Shown piece after piece: positions 54,192 to 62,726 of a stretch of DNA of 64,000 nt. Every line of letters begins with the position of its first letter. The first letter of the stretch is position 1. The translations under genes and the position numbers were made by a program. Origin of the DNA: JBBSBL01 sp038251325 (lineage in GTDB: Bacteria; Actinomycetota; Thermoleophilia; Solirubrobacterales; Solirubrobacteraceae). The notes beneath the pieces were generated by a model, which saw only the letters and a list, made by a program, of their open reading frames with translations, was not told the DNA's origin and did not search any database. The stretch is from the NCBI GenBank assembly GCA_038251325.1, contig JBBSBL010000005.1, forward strand, positions 18,327 to 82,326, read 5' to 3'.

Positions 54192-54716
54192 TCATCCGCT
54201 CGCCGGGCAGGCGCCCCAGCGGCCCGCCGCCCGGTCCTGGGCGGCCCGCTCCAGTCGCGCGAACTCGCCCGCGTGGGCGGTGTTGGGGGCGATCTCCAGC
54301 GTCTCCGCGTAGCCCTCGCGGACCAGCGCGGCGTTGACGAAGAGGCCGTCGGGGCGGCGGTAGACGTAGGCCAGGAGCCGGCCGTAGCGGTCGCGGCGCT
54401 CGGCCCCGAGGCGCAGGGTCACGGGGCGGCCGGCGATCAGCTCGGCGTTGCGCCTGGAGGCCGCCTTGGCGAAGCACTGCACCGGGGTGCCGGGCTTGAC
54501 CGACTCGGGCGTGTCGATGCCGATGTAGCGCACCCTCTCGCGTTCGTCGCCGGGGAGGCGGGCGACCACCGTGTCGCCGTCGACCACCCGGACGATCCGC
54601 CCCTCGACGATCCCGCCGGGCGGGGTCGCGTCGCGCGTGGACTGCCGCTCGCAGGACAGCGCGACGGTCGCGGCGGCGATCAGCGCGACGAGGGCGAGGG
54701 CGCGGGGCCAGGTCAC
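54192..54716 (-). CDS. Thermonuclease-family (SNase) lipoprotein
   Basis: A 174-aa exported nuclease. A hydrophobic signal ends in the lipobox-like ALSC, so it may be anchored as a lipoprotein. The staphylococcal-nuclease fold has VVDGDT, RYIGIDTPES and RDRYGRLLAYVY, which contain the catalytic Arg, Asp and Glu positions. It would degrade extracellular DNA or RNA. TAGCCT is 6 nt before GTG 54716. Confidence 0.88.
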   Translation of the reverse strand: MTWPRALALVALIAAATVALSCERQSTRDATPPGGIVEGRIVRVVDGDTVVARLPGDERERVRYIGIDTPESVKPGTPVQCFAKAASRRNAELIAGRPVTLRLGAERRDRYGRLLAYVYRRPDGLFVNAALVREGYAETLEIAPNTAHAGEFARLERAAQDRAAGRWGACPASG

Positions 54717-54841
54717 CGACCCAGGCTAGGCGGCGCCGGCGTCGGATCTCACCCGTGCGCGCCGGCCGATCGGCCGGCGCGGGCGATCCGTCACGAAGCC
54801 GCGCCGGGACGACGGATTCCACCGCCTCGCCCGACCCCGGC

Positions 54842-55930
54842 TCAGGCGACCGTGACCTCGCCGGAGAGGTAGACATCCTGGATGGCGTGCAGGAGCGCGA
54901 CGCCCTCGTCCATCGGGCGCTGGAAGGCCTTGCGCCCGCTGATCAGGCCCATGCCGCCGGCCCGCTTGTTGATCACGGCGGTCCGCACGGCCTCCGCGAG
55001 GTCGCTCTCGCCCGAGGAGGCGCCGCCGCTGTTGATGAGCCCCGAGCGCCCGAGGTAGCAGTTGATCAGCTGGTAGCGGGTGAGGTCGATCGGGTGGTCG
55101 GTGCTGAGCTTCTCGTAGACGAGCTTGCTGGTCTTGCCGTAGGACCCGTTCTCGTTCATCGCCGGGTAGCCGCCGTTCACCTCGGGCAGCTTCTGCTTGA
55201 TGATGTCCGCCTCGATCGTCACGCCGAGGTGGTTGGCCTGGCCGGTCAGGTCGGCGGCGAGGTGGTAGTCGACCCCGTTCGACTTGAACGCGGGGTTGCG
55301 CAGATAGCACCACAGGACGGTGAACATCCCGCGCCGATGCGCCTCGGCGAAGGCCTTGGAGACCTCGATGATCTGGCGGCTGGACTGCTCGCTGCCGAAG
55401 TAGATCGTCGCGCCGACGCCGGCCGCGCCGAGGTCCCAGGCCTGCTGCACCTCGGCGAACATGATCTGGTCGAACTCGTTCGGGTAGGTCAGCAGCTGGT
55501 TGTGGTTGAGCTTCGCGATGAGCGGGATGCGGTGGGCGTAGCGGCGGGAGACGGCGCCGAGCACCCCGAGCGTCGAGGCCATCGCGTTGCAGCCGCCCTG
55601 GAGGGCGAGCTCGAGCAGGTGGCCGGGGTCGAAGTAGAGCGGGTTCGGAGCGAAGCTCGCGCCGGCGGAGTGCTCGATCCCCTGGTCGACGGGGAGGATG
55701 CTGAGGTACCCGGTGCCTCCCAGGCGCCCGTGGCCGTACATCGACTGGAGGTTGCGCAGGACCTGGGGGGAGCGGTCGGTCTCGGCGACCACGCGGTCCA
55801 CGAAGTCGGGCCCGGGGAGGTGGAGGCTCGAGGCCGGGAACGTCTCGCACGCGTGTCCGAGGAGGCCCGCGGCGTCCTCGCCGAGGAGCTCCTCGATCCG
55901 GCTGGTCGTCAGCTCGGCTACTGCGGCCAT
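54842..55930 (-). CDS. Class I fructose-bisphosphate aldolase (FbaB/DhnA type)
   Basis: A 362-aa TIM-barrel Schiff-base aldolase cleaving fructose-1,6-bisphosphate. YLSILPVDQGIEHSAGASFAPNP is an FbaB hallmark; IPLIAKLNHNQLL, GATIYFGSE and the INSGGASSGESDL phosphate loop follow. The size matches E. coli FbaB. ATG 55930 has AGGAG upstream. It is transcribed alone, divergently from the GCS2-type ligase. Confidence 0.93.
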   Translation of the reverse strand: MAAVAELTTSRIEELLGEDAAGLLGHACETFPASSLHLPGPDFVDRVVAETDRSPQVLRNLQSMYGHGRLGGTGYLSILPVDQGIEHSAGASFAPNPLYFDPGHLLELALQGGCNAMASTLGVLGAVSRRYAHRIPLIAKLNHNQLLTYPNEFDQIMFAEVQQAWDLGAAGVGATIYFGSEQSSRQIIEVSKAFAEAHRRGMFTVLWCYLRNPAFKSNGVDYHLAADLTGQANHLGVTIEADIIKQKLPEVNGGYPAMNENGSYGKTSKLVYEKLSTDHPIDLTRYQLINCYLGRSGLINSGGASSGESDLAEAVRTAVINKRAGGMGLISGRKAFQRPMDEGVALLHAIQDVYLSGEVTVA

Positions 55931-56023
55931 GTCTGCTCGCTCCTGGGGTTCATCGGTCGGTCGATCGCGGGCCTCCAGTCTACGCGGGGACGGGCGGTGC
56001 GGCCCGCCGGGGATCGCGATCCA

Positions 56024-56035
56024 TACCCGCGGGTA
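56024..56035. promoter_or_regulatory. 12-bp palindrome overlapping the -10 of the GCS2-type gene
   Basis: TACCCGCGGGTA is perfectly symmetric. Its last two bases are the first two of TAGCCT (56034-56039), the -10 box 9 nt before ATG 56049. A repressor site is possible. Confidence 0.45.
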
Positions 56036-56048
56036 GCCTTCGCCGCCC

Positions 56049-57149
56049 ATGGAGGAGAACTTCACCGGGCCGGCGTTCACGCTCGGGGTCGAGGAGGAGC
56101 TGATGATCCTCGACGCCGAGACGCTCGACCTCGCCAACGCGATCGAGTCGATGCTCCACCAGCCGCCGGTCGGCGAGGTCAAGCCCGAGCTCATGGAGTC
56201 TGTGCTCGAGGTCGCCACCGAGCCCTGTCGCGACGTCGGCGAGGCGGCCGGCCAGCTTCGCGAGCTCCGTCGCGCCGTGCGGCGGGTCGCGGAGGAGAAG
56301 GGGCTGGCGATCGGCTCGGCCGGCACGCATCCCTTCGCGATGTGGGAGGACCAGCGCATCGTCGCCCGCCCGCGCTACCGCGACCTGATCAGCGACCTGC
56401 GCTTCGTCGCCCGCCAGGAGCTCCTGTTCGGCATCCACATCCACGTCGGCATCGACGGCGCCGACAAGGCGGTCCACGTCGCCAACGGGATGCGCGTCCA
56501 CGTCCCGCTGCTGCTCGCCCTGTCGGCCAATTCGCCGTTCTGGCGCGGTGACGCCAGCGGCCTCGCGTCGACCCGCACGCCGATCTTCCGGGCCTTCCCG
56601 CGCGTGGGCATCCCCCCGACCTACGCGGACTGGGAGGACTACGCCCGGCGGATCGAGTTCATGGTCCGCGCGCGGGTGATCGAGGACTACACCTACCTCT
56701 GGTACGACGTCCGGCCCCATCCCCGGCTTGGCACGGTCGAGATCCGCTGCATGGACGGGCAGACGCGCGTGGAGCACACGATCGCGCTGGCCGCGCTCGT
56801 GCAGGCGATGGTCAAGGAGCTGGCCGAGCACTTCGACGCCGGCCAGGCGCTCAGCAAATACCCCTACGAGATGCTCGACGAGAACAAGTGGCTCGCTGCC
56901 CGCCACGGGCTCGAGGGCGCGCTCGTCGACCTGCCGGGCACCGACAGGGTCGGGACCCGGGACCTGACCCGGCGCGTGCTCGACCGGATCCGCGAGCACG
57001 CGCAGGACCTCGGCTCGGCCGACGCCCTGGCGGGCATCGACGATCTCCTGGAACGCGGGAACGGGGCCGCGCGGCAGGTCGTCGTCTACGAGGCGAACCA
57101 CGACCTGCGCGAGGTCGTGCGCGAGATCGTCGAGGCGACCGCGGTCTGA
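56049..57149 (+). CDS. YbdK-type carboxylate-amine ligase (GCS2 family)
   Basis: A 366-aa ATP-dependent ligase. FTLGVEEELMILDAET is the N-terminal metal/ATP motif; IGSAGTHPFA, FGIHIHVGI and SANSPFW are typical of YbdK/EgtA-like glutamate-cysteine ligase homologs. It forms gamma-glutamyl bonds, possibly for a thiol cofactor; actual gamma-Glu-Cys synthesis is not proven by sequence. TAGCCT is 9 nt upstream of ATG 56049. Confidence 0.9.
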   Translation: MEENFTGPAFTLGVEEELMILDAETLDLANAIESMLHQPPVGEVKPELMESVLEVATEPCRDVGEAAGQLRELRRAVRRVAEEKGLAIGSAGTHPFAMWEDQRIVARPRYRDLISDLRFVARQELLFGIHIHVGIDGADKAVHVANGMRVHVPLLLALSANSPFWRGDASGLASTRTPIFRAFPRVGIPPTYADWEDYARRIEFMVRARVIEDYTYLWYDVRPHPRLGTVEIRCMDGQTRVEHTIALAALVQAMVKELAEHFDAGQALSKYPYEMLDENKWLAARHGLEGALVDLPGTDRVGTRDLTRRVLDRIREHAQDLGSADALAGIDDLLERGNGAARQVVVYEANHDLREVVREIVEATAV

Positions 57150-57197
57150 GGCGCCGGACCCGGCGGGAGGGCGCCGGTGAGGAGCTACGATCGGGCC

Positions 57198-57962
57198 GTG
57201 ACCTCCGGCGGTCCGGATCTCTTCGTCGTCTGCAAGAGCTGTGGCTCGGAGGTCAGCCCGTACATCACCGAGTGCCCGTACTGCGGGAGCCGCCTGCGCA
57301 AGCGGGCACCGAAGCTCGACAAGGACGGCCGCCCGGCCGAGAAACCGCGCCGCCGCCGACCGCACGCCCCGGCGCTGCCCCGCCTGCGACGGGGCGAGAT
57401 CCCCGGGATCCGGCCCGAGTCGCGGCCGTGGGGCACGGTGGCCATCCTCATCGCGAGCCTCGTGCTCTCCGTTCTCGTGCGGGGCGGCGTGGTCCGGCTC
57501 GCGGACCTCGCGATCGTCGGGCCGCTCGACGGCGAGTGGTGGCGGCTGGTCACCGCGCCGCTGGCCTACGGCAACTGGGGCTACGCCTTCGCGACGCTGC
57601 TGGCGATCGGCATCTTCGGCTGGCTGCTCGAGCAGCGCCATGGCCTGGTTCCGCTGGCCCTGCTCGCGCTGGCGGCCGGCGCCGGGGGCATGGCGGTCGA
57701 GCTGGCGAGCGCGACGATCCCGCTCGCCCTGGGCGGGAACGGCATCGGACTCGGCCTCGCCGCGGCGTGGGCCATCCCGGACGTCCGGGACCTGCGCCGG
57801 GGGCGCGAGGTCGAGGGCGACCTGCTCGGCGTCGCGGTGTTCCTCGTGGTCCTGCTGCTCATGCCGCTGGCCGACGACGAGGCGAGCGCGGTGGCGGGCG
57901 TGACCGGCCTGCTCGTCGGCGTGGTCGGCGGGCTCGGGCTCTCGGCCCGGCGCGTGGCGTAG
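57198..57962 (+). CDS. Rhomboid-like membrane protein lacking the catalytic serine, with zinc ribbon
   Basis: A 254-aa protein. An N-terminal zinc ribbon (CKSCGSEVSPYITECPYCGS) and a basic linker precede about six membrane helices of rhomboid type. WWRLVTAPLAYGNWGYAFATL resembles the L1 loop. The serine motif GxSG is replaced by GGNGIG, so it is probably proteolytically inactive. A role in membrane-protein handling is inferred. GTG 57198 is 6 nt after TACGAT (57186-57191). Confidence 0.78.
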   Translation: MTSGGPDLFVVCKSCGSEVSPYITECPYCGSRLRKRAPKLDKDGRPAEKPRRRRPHAPALPRLRRGEIPGIRPESRPWGTVAILIASLVLSVLVRGGVVRLADLAIVGPLDGEWWRLVTAPLAYGNWGYAFATLLAIGIFGWLLEQRHGLVPLALLALAAGAGGMAVELASATIPLALGGNGIGLGLAAAWAIPDVRDLRRGREVEGDLLGVAVFLVVLLLMPLADDEASAVAGVTGLLVGVVGGLGLSARRVA

Positions 57963-57978
57963 GGGGGCGGGGCCCCCC
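57962..57978 (+). terminator. GC hairpin after the rhomboid-like gene
   Basis: GGGGGG (57962-57967) pairs with CCCCCC (57973-57978) around a 5-nt loop directly at the stop codon. There is no U-tract. Confidence 0.45.
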
Positions 57979-58032
57979 GGCCCGCCGGCGAACGGCATCA
58001 AGGAAGGGGTCCGTCCCGCCGCGGGAGATGCG

Positions 58033-58069
58033 GGTGCGATCGACTTCGATTATCGACGTCGATCGCACC
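58033..58069. terminator. 12-bp inverted repeat between convergent genes
   Basis: GGTGCGATCGAC (58033-58044) and GTCGATCGCACC (58058-58069) pair perfectly. The loop contains a TCGA-TTA-TCGA mini-stem. It lies between the converging rhomboid-like and selD genes and could be a two-way terminator or protein site. Nothing else is seen in the 241-bp gap. Confidence 0.45.
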
Positions 58070-58203
58070 TGGATGAGGATTGCCGGGGTCGGTGAGCCCC
58101 GTTCTCGATGCCGGTCGTTCGAGGCGAGGCCGGCCGCGGGGCTCGCCGTCCCCGCCGGGCGGGCGCGTGCTTCTTCGATGCCCGCCGTTTGCGGCGCCGA
58201 TCG

Positions 58204-59214
58204 TCAGACGACCGCGATCGTGCCCGCCGGGCCGTCGGTGAGCCGGCCGACGACCGCGCCCGGCACCTTGCCCGCCCGGCCGGGCGGGACCGCGGCGAGC
58301 AGCCCGCCCGAGGTCATCGCGTCGGTCACGAGGCGCCGGCGCCACTCCGGGACGGCCTCGGCGAAGGTGGCGAACTCCTCGGCGTGGGCCCGGTTGCGCC
58401 GGCTCCCCCCGGCGGTCGCGTCCTCGCCGGCGAGAAGCGCCTCGACGCCCTCGATCGCGGGCACGGCCGCGGCGTCGAGCTCGGCCCCGACCCCGCTCGC
58501 GCCCGTCAGCTCGTGCAGGTGGCCGAGCAGGCCGAAGCCGGTCACGTCGGTCAGGGCGTGCGCGCCCGCCGCCCGGGCCGCGCGCGCGGCGTCGGCGTTG
58601 AGCGTCGTCATCACCTCGACCGCGCGCGCCAGGAGCGGCGGCTGGACGAGCCCCCGCTTCAGCCCCGTGGCGACCGCCCCGGCGCCGAGCGGCTTGGTGA
58701 GCACGAGCGCGTCGCCGGCCCGCCCGCCGGCGTTCGTCAGGACCGCGTCGGGGTGGATCGTCCCCGTGACGGCGAGCCCGTACTTCGGCTCGGGGTCGTC
58801 GATCGAGTGGCCGCCGACGATCGCCACCCCGGCGGCCGCGGCGACGTCGGCGCCGCCGCGCAGGATCTCGCGCAGGATCTCCGGCCCGAGCGTCTCGAGG
58901 GGGAAGGCGACGAGGTTCAGCGCGGTGACCGGCTCGCCGCCCATCGCGTAGACGTCCGAGAGCGCGTTGGTCGCGGCGATGCGGCCGAAGTCGCGGGGAT
59001 CGTCGACGATCGGGGTGAAGAAGTCGGCCGTGGAGACGAGGGCGAGGTCGTCGCGCAGCCGGTACACGCCGGCGTCGTCGGCCAGCGCGGGCCCCACCAG
59101 GACGGCCGGATCGGCGGAGCGGGGGAGGCCCGCGAGGATCGGGGCGAGCGCCGCGGCCCCGATCTTGCAGCCGCACCCGGCGCCGTGGGAGAGGGAGGTG
59201 AGCGGCGGCGGCAC
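58204..59214 (-). CDS. selD: Selenide, water dikinase (selenophosphate synthetase)
   Basis: A 336-aa enzyme making selenophosphate, the selenium donor for Sec-tRNA and selenouridine. SHGAGCGCKIG holds the catalytic Cys14 and Lys17 (C17/K20 in E. coli). VSTADFFTPIVDDP, NALSDVYAMGGEPVTALN and TDVTGFGLLGHLHEL are further signatures. It uses Cys, not Sec, at the active site. GTG 59214 is 6 nt after a CATCAT box that overlaps the -10 of the divergent gene. No selA or selB lies in the window. Confidence 0.95.
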   Translation of the reverse strand: MPPPLTSLSHGAGCGCKIGAAALAPILAGLPRSADPAVLVGPALADDAGVYRLRDDLALVSTADFFTPIVDDPRDFGRIAATNALSDVYAMGGEPVTALNLVAFPLETLGPEILREILRGGADVAAAAGVAIVGGHSIDDPEPKYGLAVTGTIHPDAVLTNAGGRAGDALVLTKPLGAGAVATGLKRGLVQPPLLARAVEVMTTLNADAARAARAAGAHALTDVTGFGLLGHLHELTGASGVGAELDAAAVPAIEGVEALLAGEDATAGGSRRNRAHAEEFATFAEAVPEWRRRLVTDAMTSGGLLAAVPPGRAGKVPGAVVGRLTDGPAGTIAVV

Positions 59215-59219
59215 GCCCC

Positions 59220-59226
59220 TATGATG
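59220..59226. promoter_or_regulatory. Overlapping divergent -10 boxes (selD / 59234 gene)
   Basis: TATGAT (59220-59225, plus) is 8 nt before GTG 59234. CATCAT (59226-59221, minus) is 6 nt before GTG 59214 of selD. The two boxes share five bases, so RNA polymerase can bind only one at a time. Confidence 0.5.
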
Positions 59227-59233
59227 CCCGGCG

Positions 59234-59563
59234 GTGCCCGCCCGCGAGTTCACCGATGCCGAGGTGGAGGCCGCCGTCGCGGCGCTCTCCCGGGACGGCC
59301 GGCTGCAGGGGGCGCAGGACCTCGTGACCCGGGCCGCGCCGCAACTCCAGCGCGTGTTGGACGAGGCGCTCCACAACGGCGGTTGGTTCGGCCCCGCGCA
59401 CGACCAGGCGGTCGGCGAGGCGGCGGCCACGGAAGCGGTCGGGGATCGCCGCCGCGCCGTGCACACGCTCGTCGCCGAGGAGACGCGGCTCGGGATGCTC
59501 GTCGGCGTCGCCGTCGGCTTCGAGCTGGCCCGCGAGCTCGGTGACCCAACCCAGGAGACCTAG
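59234..59563 (+). CDS. Hypothetical 109-aa protein divergent from selD
   Basis: A helical soluble protein (FTDAEVEAAVAALSRDGRLQGAQDLVTRAAPQLQRVLDEAL). No known domain is recognised. It shares a promoter region with selD and lies 5 nt before the UPF0173 gene. The C-terminal segment LGMLVGVAVGFELARELG is mildly hydrophobic but short. Confidence 0.7.
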   Translation: MPAREFTDAEVEAAVAALSRDGRLQGAQDLVTRAAPQLQRVLDEALHNGGWFGPAHDQAVGEAAATEAVGDRRRAVHTLVAEETRLGMLVGVAVGFELARELGDPTQET

Positions 59564-59568
59564 ACGAC

Positions 59569-60246
59569 ATGGACATCCACTTTCTCGGCCACGCCGCCGT
59601 CGCGCTGGAGGACGGCGAGGAGACCGTGCTCATCGACCCGTTCCTCACCGGCAATCCGAAGGCCGCCGCGACGGCCGACGAGGTCGCCGCGACCACGATC
59701 CTGCTCACGCACGGCCACGCCGACCACATCGGCGACACGGTGGCGATCGCGAAGCGCACCGGCGCGCCCGTGCTCGCGATCGTCGAGCTGGCGGGCGAGA
59801 TCGGCGAGGAGGGGGTCGAGGTGTTCGACCCGAACCTCGGCGGGACGGTGAGCTTCGACTGGGGCTGGGCGAAGCTCGTCCCCGCCTGGCACACCTCGAC
59901 GACGCCGAAGGGGACCGTGAACACCCCCGCCGGCCTGCTCGTCGAGCTCGGCGGAAAGACGATCTACCACGTCGGCGACACCGCGCTCTTCTCCGACCTG
60001 GCGCTCGTCGGGCACGGGCGACCGATCGACGTGGCGCTCGTCCCGATCGGCGGCCACTACACGATGGACCGCTTCGACGCGGTCGAGGCGACGAGGCTGA
60101 TCGGCGCCGACACGGTCATCCCGATCCACTACGACACCTTCCCGCCGATCGAGACCGACGCCCAGGGGTTCAAGGCCGACGTCGAGGGCGCTGGGCACGC
60201 GGGCGTGGTCGTGCTCGCGCCGGGCGAGCGGTACACGGTGCGCTGA
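59569..60246 (+). CDS. UPF0173-type metal-dependent hydrolase (MBL fold)
   Basis: A 225-aa MBL-fold protein beginning MDIHFLGHAAVAL, with LLTHGHADHIGD as metal motif, AWHTSTTPKGTVN, HVGDTALFSD and IPIHYDTFPPI. This matches UPF0173 (YtkL) in layout and length. The substrate is unknown. CAGGAG precedes ATG 59569; the 59234 gene ends 5 nt before, giving an operon. Confidence 0.92.
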   Translation: MDIHFLGHAAVALEDGEETVLIDPFLTGNPKAAATADEVAATTILLTHGHADHIGDTVAIAKRTGAPVLAIVELAGEIGEEGVEVFDPNLGGTVSFDWGWAKLVPAWHTSTTPKGTVNTPAGLLVELGGKTIYHVGDTALFSDLALVGHGRPIDVALVPIGGHYTMDRFDAVEATRLIGADTVIPIHYDTFPPIETDAQGFKADVEGAGHAGVVVLAPGERYTVR

Positions 60247-60339
60247 GGCGCGGGCGGGAGGCTCGGCTCCGCGCGGCGACGCAGCCGCCGGGAACGGCAT
60301 CTGGCGAACGGTGGCCGGCCGTCAGCGTCGAATCGCGTT

Positions 60340-60362
60340 CTGATCCCGCTGAGCGGGATCAG
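60340..60362. terminator. Perfect 10-bp hairpin at the end of the glycosyltransferase gene
   Basis: CTGATCCCGC-TGA-GCGGGATCAG. The minus-strand stop codon (60361-60359) is inside the right arm. It lies between converging genes and is the second copy of the repeat at 32315-32338. Confidence 0.6.
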
Positions 60363-61474
60363 GATGGAACTCGACCGCCGGCCGTGCCTCCGGCCAGCGC
60401 CAGGGCACGGCCGAAGGCGTCCGCCGCGTCGTCGTAGGTGAGCGCGTGGGCGGCGTCGTGGCCGGCGGTGCCGAGGCGTTCGCCGCGGGCGGGATCGTCG
60501 AGCAGGCCGCGGAGGGCCTCGCTCAGCGCGGCGGGATCGGCCTCCGGCACGACGAGGCCGGTCTCCCCGCCGCGCACGAGGCCCCCGGCCACGGCGCCGA
60601 CCGCGGGCGTGGCGACCACGGGGCGGCCCTGGAGCATCGCCTCGTTGCAGACGAGGCCCCACGGCTCGAGGAAGCCCCGCGTGGCGATCGACGGGACCGC
60701 GACCGCGGCGGCGGCCGCGTAGAGCGCGGGCAGCGCGTCGCGGTCCACCGGGCCCAGCACCCGCACGCCGGGCATGGCCGCCGCCGCGCGGTCGGCCAGC
60801 GGTCCCTCGCCGGCGAGGACGAGCGAGGCAGCCGGGCGATCGGGGCCGCGCCAGGCGTCGAGCAGCGTCTCCACGCCCTTCTCCGCCACCAGGCGTCCGG
60901 CGTAGAGCACGATCGGATCCGCGCCGAGCCCGTGGGCGGCGCGCGCCGCGGCGATCTCCTCACGCGACACCGTTCGCCCGAAGCGCTCGGGCTCGACGCA
61001 CTGCGGCGCGACGAGGACGTCGTCGTCGCGCCCGCGAATCCGCCGCACGAAGCGGCGCACGTGCTCCCCGTAGGCGACGACCGCGTCCGCGTCGCGATGG
61101 ATGCGGCGCAGGACCGGCCAGGCCAGGGCGTGCCGCGGCGTGCGCGGCCGGGTCCAGATCGACGCCCAGAGGACGAACGGGACGCCGGCCCGCCTCGCCC
61201 CCGCGTAGGCGGCGGGCAGCATCGCCCCGCCGGCCACCGGCGCGATCATCGCGTCGTGTCGGCGGCCGGCGTCGAACGCCTCGCGCACCGAGGCGATCCG
61301 CCGGGCCGGGAACGGCGCCGCCGCGATCTGCGCGTCGAGGTCGCGGAACCAGGAGGGCACGTAGCTCGCGTCGCCGCCGAAGCAGAGGAGCTCGACGTCG
61401 TGCCGCGCCGCCAGGCGCTCGTAGAGCGGGAGCCGGTAGGCCGCCAGCACGTTCGTGAGCAGGGCGACCGACAC
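60359..61474 (-). CDS. GT4-type glycosyltransferase
   Basis: A 371-aa GT-B glycosyltransferase. The N-terminal half starts SVALLTNVLAAYRLPLYERLA; the C-terminal nucleotide-sugar site includes LYAGRLVAEKGVETLLDAW and FLEPWGLVCNEAMLQGRPVVAT. It probably extends a surface glycan or modifies a lipid. GTG 61474 is 8 nt after TATCGT (61488-61483), which overlaps the -10 of the divergent glycosyltransferase. Confidence 0.88.
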   Translation of the reverse strand: MSVALLTNVLAAYRLPLYERLAARHDVELLCFGGDASYVPSWFRDLDAQIAAAPFPARRIASVREAFDAGRRHDAMIAPVAGGAMLPAAYAGARRAGVPFVLWASIWTRPRTPRHALAWPVLRRIHRDADAVVAYGEHVRRFVRRIRGRDDDVLVAPQCVEPERFGRTVSREEIAAARAAHGLGADPIVLYAGRLVAEKGVETLLDAWRGPDRPAASLVLAGEGPLADRAAAAMPGVRVLGPVDRDALPALYAAAAAVAVPSIATRGFLEPWGLVCNEAMLQGRPVVATPAVGAVAGGLVRGGETGLVVPEADPAALSEALRGLLDDPARGERLGTAGHDAAHALTYDDAADAFGRALALAGGTAGGRVPS

Positions 61475-61482
61475 GGCGCGCC

Positions 61483-61490
61483 ACGATACT
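61483..61490. promoter_or_regulatory. Overlapping divergent -10 boxes (two glycosyltransferases)
   Basis: In ACGATACT, TATCGT (minus, 61488-61483) is 8 nt before GTG 61474, and GATACT (plus, 61485-61490) is 9 nt before ATG 61500. The two promoters exclude each other sterically. Confidence 0.5.
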
Positions 61491-61499
61491 GCCGTACCC

Positions 61500-62726
61500 A
61501 TGGGCGTCCATCCGGCCGAGCCGCCGGCCCCCCCGCGGGTCCTGTTGCTCCACAACCGCTATCGGGCGACCGGCGGCGAGGAGCGCTCGGTGGCCGAGAT
61601 CGCGACGTTGCTGATCGCGCGCGGACATGCCGTCGAGGTGCTGGAGCGCTCGAGCGCCGGGATCAGCCGCGCCCGCGCGGGGGCGGCCATGCTGCGTGGC
61701 GGCGAGGATCCGGACGCGGTCGCGACCGCCGTCCGCGCCTTCCGCGCCGATGTCGTCCACGCCCACAACATCCATCCGCGGCTCGGGCCGCGCGCGCTCG
61801 CCGCGGCCCGTGACGCCGGCGCGGCAGTCGTCCTGCACCTGCACAACTTCCGCCTCTCCTGCGCGATCGGCGTGGGGTACCGCGACGGGGCGGTCTGCTT
61901 CGCCTGCCGAGGCAGGAACACGCGCCCCGGGCTGCGCCATCGCTGCCGCGGCGGGGTGGCGGAGTCGGCGACCTACGCCGCCGCGCTCGCCGGGCATCGC
62001 GCGTCGCTGCTCGCCGCGACCGATCGCTTCGTCACGGTCAGCGCCGCGACGCGCGCCCGGCTCGAGACGCTCGGCCTGCCGGCCGGCGCGACCGACGTGA
62101 TCCCGGGCGCGCTCGCGACTGGGGCCTTCGCGCCGGACAGCGCCGCCGGGTCGGGTCGCTACGCGCTGTTCGCCGGCCGTCTGGCGGAGGAGAAGGGGGT
62201 TGACCTCGCCATCGCCGCCGCGCGCGCGGCCGGCGTCCCGCTGCGGATCGCCGGCGACGGGCCGGACGGGCCGCGCCTGCGGGCGCTGGCCATGGGCGCG
62301 GACGTGACGATCCTCGGTCACCTCGACGCCGCCGCGCTCGACGCCGAGCGGCGAGGCGCGGCGTTCGCGCTCGCGCCCTCGCGCTGGGAGGAGCCGTGCC
62401 CCTTCGCGGTGCTCGAGGCGATGGCCGCCGGACTTCCGGTGCTCGTCAGCGATCGCGGCGGGCTGCCGGAGCTGGTGCCGGAAAGGGGGCAGCCGCTCGC
62501 GGTCGACGATCTCACGGCGTGGACGGCGGCGATGCGCGGCTGGTGGGAGGACCCGTCCGCGCGGGCCGCCGCCGGCAAGGAGGCGCTGGCTCACGCCCGG
62601 ACGGGCTTCACCCACGAGGCCGTGGCGCCGGCGCTCGCGGCGACCTATGCGCGCGCCCTAGCGGTTCGCCACCGGACGGCGACGCGCGACGGCGTGCCCG
62701 GCCAGCGCGTCGAGGTGCCGGCATGA
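61500..62726 (+). CDS. GT4-type glycosyltransferase
   Basis: A 408-aa GT-B enzyme. RVLLLHNRYRATGGEERSVAEI is a common GT4 start; VVHAHNIHPRLGP, FAGRLAEEKGVDLAI and WEEPCPFAVLEAMAAGLPVLVSD are the donor-binding signatures. Two Cys pairs near residues 120-145 (CFACRGR, HRC) may bind metal. It is divergent from another GT4 and overlaps a lipoprotein gene by ATGA. Confidence 0.9.
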   Translation: MGVHPAEPPAPPRVLLLHNRYRATGGEERSVAEIATLLIARGHAVEVLERSSAGISRARAGAAMLRGGEDPDAVATAVRAFRADVVHAHNIHPRLGPRALAAARDAGAAVVLHLHNFRLSCAIGVGYRDGAVCFACRGRNTRPGLRHRCRGGVAESATYAAALAGHRASLLAATDRFVTVSAATRARLETLGLPAGATDVIPGALATGAFAPDSAAGSGRYALFAGRLAEEKGVDLAIAAARAAGVPLRIAGDGPDGPRLRALAMGADVTILGHLDAAALDAERRGAAFALAPSRWEEPCPFAVLEAMAAGLPVLVSDRGGLPELVPERGQPLAVDDLTAWTAAMRGWWEDPSARAAAGKEALAHARTGFTHEAVAPALAATYARALAVRHRTATRDGVPGQRVEVPA

